From contig CALIUX010000156.1 in NCBI GenBank assembly GCA_938048505.1, positions 1 through 8,029 of the forward strand: DNA of 8,029 nucleotides, read 5' to 3'. Every line of letters begins with the position of its first letter. The first letter of the stretch is position 1. Made by a program: the position numbers and the translations under genes. A model generated the notes under the pieces. It made no database searches and was not told the DNA's origin. It saw only the letters and a list, made by a program, of their open reading frames with translations. The stretch is from an uncultured Pseudomonadales bacterium (GTDB lineage Bacteria; Pseudomonadota; Gammaproteobacteria; Pseudomonadales; Cellvibrionaceae). Below are positions 1 to 6,903 of this stretch, one piece after another.

Positions 1-825
1 GCCACGCTCTGGAACAGGCTCAACCTTAATAGGGTAAGCAGAGAGGCGCTGCATTGTTGCCTTAAAGCCATTTGCGCGGCTTTGTTCACTAAAAGCCCCC
101 AACTGTAAATAGGTCTGCTGGGGTATTTCATACCCGCCCGAATTTTTTGGCCGTGGAGCAAGGGGTGTACTGACCGCTTGGTTTCCCCCTTCTTGATTCG
201 CCCCTGCATGGTTGTGATCAGCCAAATATGCCTGATACGTCGCATTCGCTTTGGGCTGAACTATTTCTAGGGCAACTTTTGCAGTCCCTTTATTGGCAAA
301 ACCTAACTTTCGCGCGGCGGTATACGTTAAATCGATGATGCGATCACCATGAAAAGGTCCTCGATCATTAACACGAACAATAACTGAGCGATTATTACTT
401 TGGTTTGTCACCCTGACAAAACTCGGAATGGGCAGCGTTTTATGTGCAGCAGTCATGCCATACATGTCATAAATTTCACCATTAGATGTTTTTCGACCAT
501 GAAATTTATTACCGTACCATGATGCATACCCTTCTTGTTTAAAACCCCGTACATCACTCAGCACATGATAGGTTTTACCCAATACCGTATAAGGTGATTT
601 ATTACCCGCTTTAGTACGGGGCTCATTAATAGGGAGTGCATCGGGAATATGCGCAACTGCAAGTGGTTGTGGTGGCCCACTATCTGGCGTTTGCACTTGC
701 ACAGGCGGATCATATTGCACGGGAGTAGAGCCGCACCCTGTAATAAAAATTATGGCTAACGTTATAGCTATGTAACGATAACTCACCAAGTAACAAGGCA
801 ATACATCACTGCGCTGCGCCTTCAC
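1..825 (-). CDS. rlpA: RlpA septal lytic transglycosylase lipoprotein, C-terminus cut by the window edge
   Basis: RlpA is an outer-membrane lipoprotein that cleaves peptidoglycan strands lacking stem peptides and localises to division septa through a SPOR domain. The visible 275 codons are open to position 1. From the GTG at 825 the protein has a short basic start, a hydrophobic run and a lipobox (FITGC, Cys31). A linker rich in Pro and Gln follows, then the double-psi beta-barrel domain (about residues 95-190) with GYASWYG, AAHKTLP and VRVNDRGPF. His128 and Asp154 match the catalytic pair known in Pseudomonas RlpA. A SPOR domain begins near residue 238 (TYLQLGAFSEQS) and runs off the window. 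The chosen GTG overlaps the mltB stop by one base (TAGTG), suggesting coupling, with only a weak AGG upstream. A second in-frame GTG at 786 would give an 18-residue lipoprotein leader ending at the same Cys, a more usual length, but has no ribosome binding site. The start is therefore uncertain; the identity is not. Confidence 0.93.
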   Translation of the reverse strand, partial: MKAQRSDVLPCYLVSYRYIAITLAIIFITGCGSTPVQYDPPVQVQTPDSGPPQPLAVAHIPDALPINEPRTKAGNKSPYTVLGKTYHVLSDVRGFKQEGYASWYGNKFHGRKTSNGEIYDMYGMTAAHKTLPIPSFVRVTNQSNNRSVIVRVNDRGPFHGDRIIDLTYTAARKLGFANKGTAKVALEIVQPKANATYQAYLADHNHAGANQEGGNQAVSTPLAPRPKNSGGYEIPQQTYLQLGAFSEQSRANGFKATMQRLSAYPIKVEPVPERG

Positions 826-1988
826 TATAATGCAGCCTGATCATTAGGTTTTGCACTGCTTTTGGGCTTAGCCTCTTTGTAAGCAAGAGCAATCTCTTGG
901 CTCAGTTGATAAACAGCCATTGCATAGAGGTGGCTGCGATTGTAACGCGTGATGACATAAAAATTGTTATAGCCTAACCAGTGTTCAGGGCCATTAGCGC
1001 CTTGGTATTCCAGCGCAATAGCGGGTTTATCACTGACTGCTTTTCGAGACAATGGCGAAAACCCCTCTTTATAAAGAGTTTTCGCAGAGGTGGTAGGGCG
1101 CGAGCGACTGTTGATTTTTTCGGAAGGGAAGTGTTCTGCACGATGAGCACGTTCAACAACAGCTTCACCAGTTTGCCAGCCGTGGGCTTTGAAGTAATTA
1201 GCAACGCTGGCAATAGCATCTTTTTTATTCGCCCAAATATCCGCAACATCATCACCATCATAATCAACGGCAAAGCTGCGATAGCTGCTAGGAATAAACT
1301 GGCCAAATCCCATTGCGCCTGCATAAGAGCCTTTTAACGTTAAAATATCTTGTTGCTGTTCACGTCCTAATAAAAAAAGCTCTTCAAGCTGGCGCGTAAA
1401 AAATTTACCGCGCTTGGGGTAATCAAAGCCCAACGTTGCCAGCGCATCCACTACACGGTAGCTACCCATATAATTACCGTATCGCGTCTCAACACCAATA
1501 ATGGCAACAATAATTTCGGCAGGCACGCCATAAGCCGATGACACATCATCAAGAATCGCTTTATGTTCCTGCCAAAATGCAACGCCACCTTTGATGCGAA
1601 CATCTTGGATAAAGATTTTACGGTATTCATGCCACGCTTTAGTTTTTTCTGCTGGTCGAGAAATCGCATCCAGGATCGATTGTTTCTTCTCAGCTTGAGC
1701 TAGCACGCTCTGTATATATTGGCGCTCAAACCCATGCTCTTTTACCATACGATCAACAAATACTTTGGCTTTTTCATGCGCCACATAATGTGGTGTTGCA
1801 GAAGATTCTGCTGCCATTGAAGGATGAGCAGCAGCCAGTAATGCGGCAGAGACAAAAGCCGCCGGCATGATAAAAGATGAACGAATAGAGAAAGGGCTTC
1901 TAGAAAAAGGGCTTTTAAAAAATGAGTTTCTAGAAAAAAAAGGGATACGATTCCCCATATTTTTAATAGTAGAATTCAAATAACGCAT
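825..1988 (-). CDS. mltB: Membrane-bound lytic murein transglycosylase B
   Basis: MltB/Slt35-type lytic transglycosylase of the periplasm, which cleaves the MurNAc-GlcNAc bond to leave 1,6-anhydro-MurNAc ends. It has 387 residues, within the family range. The catalytic Glu167 lies in IIGVETRYGNYMG. The substrate-groove motif GAMGFGQFIPSSYR follows, then an EF-hand-like acidic loop (VDYDGDDVADIW) like the calcium site of E. coli Slt35. The family's C-terminal NFYVITRYNRSHLYAMAVYQ is present. The hydrophobic signal segment is about residues 40-60 with probable cleavage after AHPSMAA. No lipobox Cys is visible, so this looks like a soluble or signal-anchored form rather than a lipoprotein. The ATG at 1988 is supported by AGGAG six bases upstream. 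Residues 1-40 are an unusually long basic, aromatic leader built from a five-residue repeat (separate entry). The stop codon touches the start chosen for rlpA. Confidence 0.95.
   Translation of the reverse strand: MRYLNSTIKNMGNRIPFFSRNSFFKSPFSRSPFSIRSSFIMPAAFVSAALLAAAHPSMAAESSATPHYVAHEKAKVFVDRMVKEHGFERQYIQSVLAQAEKKQSILDAISRPAEKTKAWHEYRKIFIQDVRIKGGVAFWQEHKAILDDVSSAYGVPAEIIVAIIGVETRYGNYMGSYRVVDALATLGFDYPKRGKFFTRQLEELFLLGREQQQDILTLKGSYAGAMGFGQFIPSSYRSFAVDYDGDDVADIWANKKDAIASVANYFKAHGWQTGEAVVERAHRAEHFPSEKINSRSRPTTSAKTLYKEGFSPLSRKAVSDKPAIALEYQGANGPEHWLGYNNFYVITRYNRSHLYAMAVYQLSQEIALAYKEAKPKSSAKPNDQAAL
1891..1935 (-). repeat. Three near-copies of a 15-base tandem repeat within the mltB signal-peptide coding region
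   Basis: On the plus strand the units are AAAGGGCTTCTAGAA, AAAGGGCTTTTAAAA and AATGAGTTTCTAGAA. Units 1 and 2 agree at 13 of 15 bases, and units 1 and 3 at 12 of 15. Being a multiple of three, the repeat keeps frame and encodes successive five-residue units of the form F-[S/F]-[R/K]-x-[S/P] (FSRNS, FFKSP, FSRSP) at about residues 18-32 of MltB. This adds positive charge and aromatic residues ahead of the hydrophobic signal segment. It probably arose by slippage; whether it changes export is unknown. Confidence 0.85.
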
Positions 1989-1994
1989 TCCGTA

Positions 1995-1999
1995 CTCCT
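1995..1999 (-). promoter_or_regulatory. Ribosome binding site of mltB
   Basis: AGGAG on the minus strand, six bases before the ATG at 1988. It decides the start: the internal ATGs at codons 11 and 41 lack a comparable purine run, so the long repetitive leader appears to be translated. Confidence 0.75.
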
Positions 2000-2082
2000 A
2001 GGTGCAATAAAGATAGTACAGTGAAAACAGTACAGTAGTGTATAAGGTAACGATCGATCTCATTTAATCAACGGTCTATTAT

Positions 2083-3231
2083 TTAATTCTTTTTAGGTTC
2101 GGTCGCGACAGCCATTAACAAACCAAAACCGGCCATCAATGTAACCAACGAAGTGCCTCCTAAACTAACCAGTGGAAGCGGTACGCCAACAACAGGCAGA
2201 ATGCCAGACACCATGCCAATGTTGACAAAAACATAGACAAAAAAGGTCAGCGTCAGGCTCCCAGCCAATAAACGACCAAAATGTGTGTTGGCAGACCACG
2301 CAATACTCAGGCCACGGAAAATAATCAATCCGTAGCAAACCAATAAAATTAATACGCCTTTGAGACCAAACTCTTCGGCCAATACGGCAATAATAAAATC
2401 CGTATGACTTTCAGGCAAAAAATCAAGCTGTGACTGAGTACCTTCTGTCCAGCCTTTGCCCTCTAAGCCACCCGATCCAATAGCTGTTTTTGACTGGATA
2501 ATATTCCAGCCCGCACCTAGGCGATCGGCTTCAGGATCGAGCAAAGTACGCACCCTCACCTTTTGATATTCGTGCATGACAAAATACCACATAGGTATCG
2601 CCGCTGCCGTCACAGCTAAAACACTGCCGCCAATATAGCGCCATTGTAAACCCGACAAAAACAGCGCAATCAAACCCGATGCCGAGACCAAAATAGCTGT
2701 GCCTAAGTCTGGCTGTTTCAATATGAGTAATGCGGGCACTGCCACAATACCCAAGGTCACCGCAATATGCTTCAATTTAGGCGGTAATACATGACGCCCT
2801 AAATAAGCAGCCACAACAAGTGGCATGGCTAATTTCAGTACCTCAGAGGGTTGGAAGCGTATAAAGCCTAAGCTTAACCAACGCTGAGCCCCTTTAGCGC
2901 CCACCCCCATTAGCAGGACCATCAATAACAAGACTATACCCAATACATACAGCCATTTCCCGCCACGCTCCAAAAGACCCATCGGTACTTGCGCAAAACA
3001 AAACATAGCGCCATAAGCAATAATAAAAAAGGCCACTTGACGCTTAAAAATCGCACCACTCCCACCACCGGCACTATAAAGAACGGTCAAGCCAATGGTT
3101 GTCAGAATGAGTAAACCCAAGAGCAGCCATGGGTCGATATGGATGATTTTCCATACCCCTCGCCCCTTTTTAAACGCTTGGGCCGAATCGGGCATATGAC
3201 GAACGAAGTCTTTACCACCATGCAAACTCAC
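2083..3231 (-). CDS. rodA: RodA, SEDS-family peptidoglycan glycosyltransferase
   Basis: RodA is the inner-membrane SEDS polymerase of the rod (elongasome) complex. It assembles glycan strands from lipid II and works as a pair with PBP2. The product is 382 residues, a usual length, with about ten membrane segments starting near residue 34. SEDS hallmarks in order are GAQRW (about 114-118), FQPSE (126-130), KQPDLGTA (172-179), DPEADRLGAGWN, and LPESHTDF, whose Asp278 corresponds to the catalytic aspartate reported for SEDS proteins. The C-terminal PLPLVSLGGTS is also typical. The start is GTG at 3231: it overlaps the mrdA stop in GTGA and has a strong GGAGG seven bases upstream. The next ATG is codon 13 and lacks this context. 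The overlap implies translation coupled to mrdA. Identity is firm; the GTG start is well supported. Confidence 0.97.
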   Translation of the reverse strand: MSLHGGKDFVRHMPDSAQAFKKGRGVWKIIHIDPWLLLGLLILTTIGLTVLYSAGGGSGAIFKRQVAFFIIAYGAMFCFAQVPMGLLERGGKWLYVLGIVLLLMVLLMGVGAKGAQRWLSLGFIRFQPSEVLKLAMPLVVAAYLGRHVLPPKLKHIAVTLGIVAVPALLILKQPDLGTAILVSASGLIALFLSGLQWRYIGGSVLAVTAAAIPMWYFVMHEYQKVRVRTLLDPEADRLGAGWNIIQSKTAIGSGGLEGKGWTEGTQSQLDFLPESHTDFIIAVLAEEFGLKGVLILLVCYGLIIFRGLSIAWSANTHFGRLLAGSLTLTFFVYVFVNIGMVSGILPVVGVPLPLVSLGGTSLVTLMAGFGLLMAVATEPKKN

Positions 3232-5183
3232 AAGGTTGCCTCCATCGTCAAGTCGGCACTTGGCTGTGTATCATGCTGTGAAGTATCGGTTTGAGCAGGT
3301 TGATTACCTGACTCATTCGCAGCGCGAGCCGCCTCAAGCGCAAACCACTTATCAAATAACGCTCTAGCAACGGGGGCCGCGGCACTCGAACCATGCTCAC
3401 CATTTTCGATCACAACAGCAATGGCTACTTCAGGTGCCTCAGCTGGAGCAAAAGCAACAAAAAGAGCATGGTCACGATTCCGTTCAGCCACCTTATCACG
3501 GTCATATTCTTCATCTTGAGCAATACCGATTACTTGCGCCGTACCCGTTTTACCCGCCATGCGATAAGTAATATCTTTAGCCACTTTTTTTGCAGTTCCT
3601 TTTGGGCTATGGACTACCGCTGCCATTGCTTCATTAACATAATCCCAGTTAACAGAGGATGCTTGCATCACACTCATAGGTTTTTTAGAAATAACCTCGT
3701 CGCCCATGCGCGAGACCAAATGTGGCTCATGTCGTATGCCTCGATTGGCAAAGGTGGCAGTCATAACCGCTAACTGTAACGGCGTAGCCAGTACATCACC
3801 CTGACCAATACTGACATTCAGACTATCGCCTGGATACCAAGGCAGTTTTCGGCGCTGGCGCTTCCAATCCCGTGATGGCCATAGGCCTTTACGCTCATTG
3901 GGCACATCAATTTGTGTTTTTGAACCCAAACCAAATTGACTGCCGATCGGGTGCATCAAATCAATGCCTAGCCTTACTGCCAGCTCATAAAAAAAGGTAT
4001 CGCACGATTCGCGGATAGCTTGATGCAAGTCAACCTGATTCCCATGCCCCCACTTTTTCCAGTCGCGGTAGAGGCGATCACCTTCTGAGAGGCGGTAGTA
4101 ACCAGGGTCTTGAATGCGGGTCGACTCATCAATCACACCCGTTTCTAAGCCCCCCAAACCTAGAATAGGCTTGAGGGTTGACCCTGGTGGGTACTGAGCC
4201 TGAATGGTACGGTTATAAAGGGGCAAATCTTTGGAGCGATTAAGCGCGTTGTAATCTTTATAACTGATGCCTGTCACAAACAAGTTAGGATCAAAGCTTG
4301 GCGTACTCGCCATAGCCAATACGCCGCCTGTTTTCACATCGATAATCACCGTTGCACCGCGCCAACCGGCTAAAGCATCGTGCGCGGCACGCTGCAATTC
4401 AATATCAAGGTGTAAATGCAAATCCTTGCCTGGTGCAGGGTCTTCTCGGCTCAGTACACGCAACGCACGACCATGTGCATTGGTTTCAATGAATTGGCTA
4501 CCCACTTCGCCCAGTAGCTCTTGCTCATAGTATTTTTCAATACCAATTTTGCCAATACTGTAAGTACCGCTATAGGCTTTTTGGGTGTCTTCATCAAATG
4601 ACTTCAGTTCGCGCTCGTTAATGCGGCCCACATAACCCAAGGTATGCGCTAGCAATTCACCATAGGGGTAATAACGTACGAGCTCCGCCTCGATTTCAAC
4701 GCCCTCTAAGCGATATTCATTCACACTGATTTTTGCTATTTCATCCGCTGTTAAATCTCGCTTCAGAGGAATGGCTTGGTAAGGCGCACGCCCTCGCCTA
4801 CGGGCTTTAGTGAAACGATCAATATCAGACTGGGAAATAGCAATCAAGCCGCGAAGATCATCAAAAAGCGTATCGATATTATCAACGCGCTCAATAATAA
4901 TACTCAGGCGGTAAGTCGGCCGATTATCAGCTAGTAAAACGCCATTACGGTCATAAATAAGACCACGTGTAGGCGCAACAGGCCTTACTTGAATGCGGTT
5001 GCGATCAGAAAGCGTGACAAAATTGTCATGCTCAATAACTTGTAGAAAATAAAACCGAGAAATCAGTATACCCAGCAGAAAAATCACACCGGCCATTGCA
5101 AGCAGTAAGCGATTACGAATCAGCTTACGCTCGACACTGCGATTTTTAATGTGGAAATGATTACCTTTACCCCGAGTAGCCAA
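3228..5183 (-). CDS. mrdA: Penicillin-binding protein 2, elongasome transpeptidase
   Basis: PBP2 is the class B D,D-transpeptidase that cross-links new lateral-wall peptidoglycan in the periplasm as partner of RodA. The product is 651 residues, close to the family norm. A basic cytoplasmic tail is followed by one membrane anchor (about 26-48). The pedestal domain contains the conserved RNRIQVRPVAPTRGLIYDRN. In the transpeptidase domain the active-site triad is complete: SxxK as GSTLKP (Ser335, Lys338), SxN as SCD (393-395) and KTG as GKTGTA (545-547). A Gln- and Ser-rich tail ends the protein. The start is read as TTG at 5183: the frame is closed by a stop just upstream, GGAG lies seven bases before the TTG, and the first internal ATG (codon 30) would destroy the anchor. 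An ATG overlapping the binding site is out of frame and closes after nine codons. It is followed directly by rodA with a four-base overlap. Confidence 0.97.
   Translation of the reverse strand: MATRGKGNHFHIKNRSVERKLIRNRLLLAMAGVIFLLGILISRFYFLQVIEHDNFVTLSDRNRIQVRPVAPTRGLIYDRNGVLLADNRPTYRLSIIIERVDNIDTLFDDLRGLIAISQSDIDRFTKARRRGRAPYQAIPLKRDLTADEIAKISVNEYRLEGVEIEAELVRYYPYGELLAHTLGYVGRINERELKSFDEDTQKAYSGTYSIGKIGIEKYYEQELLGEVGSQFIETNAHGRALRVLSREDPAPGKDLHLHLDIELQRAAHDALAGWRGATVIIDVKTGGVLAMASTPSFDPNLFVTGISYKDYNALNRSKDLPLYNRTIQAQYPPGSTLKPILGLGGLETGVIDESTRIQDPGYYRLSEGDRLYRDWKKWGHGNQVDLHQAIRESCDTFFYELAVRLGIDLMHPIGSQFGLGSKTQIDVPNERKGLWPSRDWKRQRRKLPWYPGDSLNVSIGQGDVLATPLQLAVMTATFANRGIRHEPHLVSRMGDEVISKKPMSVMQASSVNWDYVNEAMAAVVHSPKGTAKKVAKDITYRMAGKTGTAQVIGIAQDEEYDRDKVAERNRDHALFVAFAPAEAPEVAIAVVIENGEHGSSAAAPVARALFDKWFALEAARAANESGNQPAQTDTSQHDTQPSADLTMEATL
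3239..3243 (-). promoter_or_regulatory. Ribosome binding site of rodA
   Basis: GGAGG on the minus strand, seven bases before the GTG at 3231 and lying inside the last codons of mrdA. It supports the non-ATG start and the four-base GTGA overlap between mrdA and rodA. Confidence 0.8.
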
Positions 5184-5190
5184 AATGCAG

Positions 5191-5194
5191 CTCC
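5191..5194 (-). promoter_or_regulatory. Ribosome binding site of mrdA, supporting a TTG start
   Basis: GGAG on the minus strand, seven bases before the TTG at 5183. With the in-frame stop a few codons upstream, it makes the TTG the only well-placed start for the full PBP2 membrane anchor. Confidence 0.6.
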
Positions 5195-5303
5195 ATCAAT
5201 ACAAAAGGTAATTTTTTTACAGGAGGGTGCATATTTTTTTGCTAACAATAGCTGTATTAATTAAAGGGCTTAATGATAGATTTAATCGCATAGAAATAGT
5301 GGG

Positions 5304-5774
5304 CTAATGCTTATGATAAGGGTGGCCGGCTAATAATGTCCATGCGCGGTAGAGCTGCTCTACCCACACAACACGTACAAGCGGGTGTGGCATGGTCAAC
5401 GCTGAGAGGGACCATTTAAGATTCGCGCGCTGTAGTACAGCTTGAGACAAACCATCAGGGCCACCAATCACAAAACTAAGGTTATGGCCTGACATACGCC
5501 AATCTGCTAAATTAGACGATAATGTCTCTGTGCTCCACGGTTTGCCCAAGACATCCAAAGCAATGACAAAATCTGTTTTATCAATAGCCTGTAAAATTGC
5601 TTTGCTTTCATGCTCTATCGCTTGCTTGGCCGATGTGTTTTTTGCGCGATGGCCAGGCGCTAGTTCAATCAACTGCACTGCCAACTCTTTAGGCAAACGT
5701 TTGGCGTATTCGGCATAACCTTTTTGTACCCAATCAGGCATTTTTGTGCCCACTGCAATTAACTGAACTTTCAT
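5304..5774 (-). CDS. rlmH: 23S rRNA (pseudouridine-1915-N3)-methyltransferase RlmH
   Basis: RlmH is a SPOUT-superfamily enzyme that uses S-adenosylmethionine to methylate pseudouridine 1915 of 23S rRNA in helix 69 of assembled 70S ribosomes. The product is 156 residues, one more than E. coli RlmH. The knotted S-adenosylmethionine site is visible as FVIALD followed by [11 protein letters not shown] (about 100-110). The C-terminal signature [20 protein letters not shown] and terminal HPYHKH are family features needed for substrate binding. The ATG at 5774 is preceded by GAGAG only one base away, a poor arrangement, but it aligns with the family N-terminus ([11 protein letters not shown]). It sits between rsfS (118-base gap) and mrdA (120-base gap), both in the usual order. 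No lesion is visible. Confidence 0.96.
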   Translation of the reverse strand: MKVQLIAVGTKMPDWVQKGYAEYAKRLPKELAVQLIELAPGHRAKNTSAKQAIEHESKAILQAIDKTDFVIALDVLGKPWSTETLSSNLADWRMSGHNLSFVIGGPDGLSQAVLQRANLKWSLSALTMPHPLVRVVWVEQLYRAWTLLAGHPYHKH

Positions 5775-5803
5775 GCTCTCATTTTCGTTTGTATACGTTT
5801 GTG

Positions 5804-5830
5804 ATCATACTGTAAAGCCAGTTGATTCAA
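5804..5830 (-). promoter_or_regulatory. Possible sigma-70 promoter upstream of rlmH
   Basis: On the minus strand, TTGAAT (5830-5825) and TATGAT (5809-5804) are separated by 15 bases, ahead of the rlmH start. The -10 hexamer is good; the spacing is shorter than the preferred 17. It falls in the 118-base gap between rsfS and rlmH, which also holds an 8-base inverted repeat (CTGTAAAG at 5810-5817, CTTTACAG at 5863-5870). An AT-rich gap could produce this by chance. Confidence 0.22.
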
Positions 5831-5892
5831 TGAACGCTTCTTACCTGTATCTATATTTCTTACTTTACAGCTTATAAAATCGATGACCTGCG

Positions 5893-6243
5893 CTATTCAG
5901 CCTGGTCGGGGATTTGGTTCACGGGCGATTTAGACCACAGCTTTTCAAGTTCGTAGAAATTACGCATGCTGGGCAACATCACATGCACCACCACTGAACC
6001 ATAATCAACCAAGACCCATTCACCTTGATCCATCCCCTCAACACCAATGGCTCGCACACCGACTTTTTTGGCTTCGTCCAAGACATTGTTGGCTAATGAT
6101 TTTACCTGACGGTTCGATGCGCCAGAGCAAATAATCAGTGTATCGGCAACGTCGGATAAGCCAATAACATCAAGCTCAACAATATTTTCGCCTTTAACAT
6201 CATCAAGGGCATTTTTAATAAGATCTTTTAAAGCTAATTTCAT
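5893..6243 (-). CDS. rsfS: Ribosomal silencing factor RsfS
   Basis: RsfS (Iojap/YbeB family) binds ribosomal protein uL14 on the 50S subunit and blocks joining with the 30S subunit when nutrients are short. The product is 116 residues, slightly longer than the 105 of E. coli because of a short C-terminal tail. Family sequence is continuous: ENIVELDVIGLSDVADTLII, CSGASNRQVKSLA, GVEGMDQGEWVLVDYGSVVV and HVMLPSMRNFYELEKLWS. The start is ATG at 6243, giving the standard N-terminus (MKLALKDLIKNALDD). No strong ribosome binding site is visible. It is normally translated right after nadD; here the upstream gene is broken and separated by 141 bases of repetitive AT-rich DNA, so this gene may rely on its own promoter or on read-through. 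No lesion is visible. Confidence 0.95.
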   Translation of the reverse strand: MKLALKDLIKNALDDVKGENIVELDVIGLSDVADTLIICSGASNRQVKSLANNVLDEAKKVGVRAIGVEGMDQGEWVLVDYGSVVVHVMLPSMRNFYELEKLWSKSPVNQIPDQAE

Positions 6244-6324
6244 AAATTGATTACTGGTTTCTAATGCATATTGTGAGCAACATATTGAATGCTCGGTTTA
6301 GTGCTATCTATTGATACTATTTCA

Positions 6325-6347
6325 ATATTTATAGTTTATATTTATAG
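6325..6347. repeat. Direct repeat ATATTTATAG, two exact copies
   Basis: ATATTTATAG occurs at 6325-6334 and again at 6338-6347 (period 13) in the AT-rich gap between the nadD remnant and rsfS. It abuts and partly overlaps the 12-base tandem repeat that follows. Confidence 0.6.
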
Positions 6348-6365
6348 GCCTCGTTATAGTCCTCG
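6342..6365. repeat. 12-base tandem duplication
   Basis: TTATAGGCCTCG (6342-6353) is followed immediately by TTATAGTCCTCG (6354-6365), identical but for one base. It lies just downstream of the nadD remnant and looks like a slippage duplication. Confidence 0.75.
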
Positions 6366-6367
6366 AT

Positions 6368-6395
6368 TGACCTATTTTTCTGACCTATCTTTTTC
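6368..6395. repeat. Tandem duplication of 13 and 15 bases over the nadD stop codon
   Basis: TGACCTATTTTTC (6368-6380) is followed directly by TGACCTATCTTTTTC (6381-6395), the same unit with two extra bases. The second copy contains the stop codon of the NadD C-terminal frame (6387-6385), so the duplication touches the end of the decayed gene. Confidence 0.7.
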
Positions 6396-6898
6396 CGTAT
6401 AATGTATTGTCATGGATATACCGCTCAACGGATTCCGGTAATAACCCCAACACCGTTTGTTTTTGATGTAATTTAGCCCGTAAGCCAGTAAATCTTGCCA
6501 GCGATACCACGATGTCAAACTGGCGAAGCTGTCTAATCCCATTAACCAAACAATAGACGCATCTGGGCCCAACTGCTCTCGCAAATAGCGCAAAGTATGA
6601 AAAGTGTAAGATTTTTCGGTGCGGGATAACTCAAACGCTTCGATAGACCACTGACACTGCGTATCACGCTGCAATGCTTTGCTAACACATGCAGCATGTC
6701 TAAACGATGTTGCGTAGTGGTACTGGGTTGCTGCTTATGCGGTGTGACATGGCACGGAACAAAGCTGGCATGACTTGCAGACAACGCCTCACGGCCTTCA
6801 ACTAGCATGCGGATATGGCCGTTGTGAACGGGGTCAAATGTACCCCCTAAGTAAACATGACAATCTCGCAAACTATCCAGCCTACTTATTAAGCCCAT
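6385..6898 (-). pseudogene. nadD: Nicotinate-mononucleotide adenylyltransferase remnant: frameshift plus internal deletion
   Basis: NadD joins ATP and nicotinate mononucleotide to make deamido-NAD. Three reading frames carry NadD sequence in the right order. Frame A (6898 to about 6680) has the nucleotide-binding motif LGGTFDPVHNGHIR and runs to HRLDMLHVLA. Frame B (about 6680 to 6486) continues with KALQRDTQCQWSIEAFELSR, the motif KSYTFHTLR, and SIVWLMGLDSF up to WQDLL. Frame C (about 6489 to the TAG at 6387-6385) has TGLRAKLHQ and the family C-terminus GLLPESVERYIHDNTLYG. The first shift is explained by loss of one A at 6678-6680. The second joins WQDLL to TGLR, where a normal NadD of about 213 residues has some 50-60 more residues, including the Ser of the ISxTxxR motif. 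The remnant totals about 172 codons. It sits in nadD's normal place after proA and before rsfS. No single frame gives a full enzyme. Confidence 0.92.
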
Positions 6899-6903
6899 TT
6901 TTC

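Noticed and set aside
974..1337. Overlapping open frames of about 117 codons on both strands within mltB
   Set aside because: They lie wholly inside the well-supported mltB gene and show no known motif; they are shadows of its codon pattern.
2015..2036. Direct repeat AGTACAGT twice between rodA and mltB, considered as an operator
   Set aside because: Two 8-base copies 14 bases apart with no recognised regulator and no clear promoter hexamers nearby; too little to call.
5233..5252. T run beside a GCTA-TAGC hairpin, considered as a terminator after rlmH
   Set aside because: The stem is four pairs only, and on the transcribed minus strand the tract following it is A, not T.
6265..6290. Sequence resembling half of a lac operator (TTGTGAGC) and direct repeat CATATTG before rsfS
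   Set aside because: Only one half-site matches, and the repeat is seven bases in AT-rich DNA; there is no lac-type gene nearby. Chance is the simplest reading.
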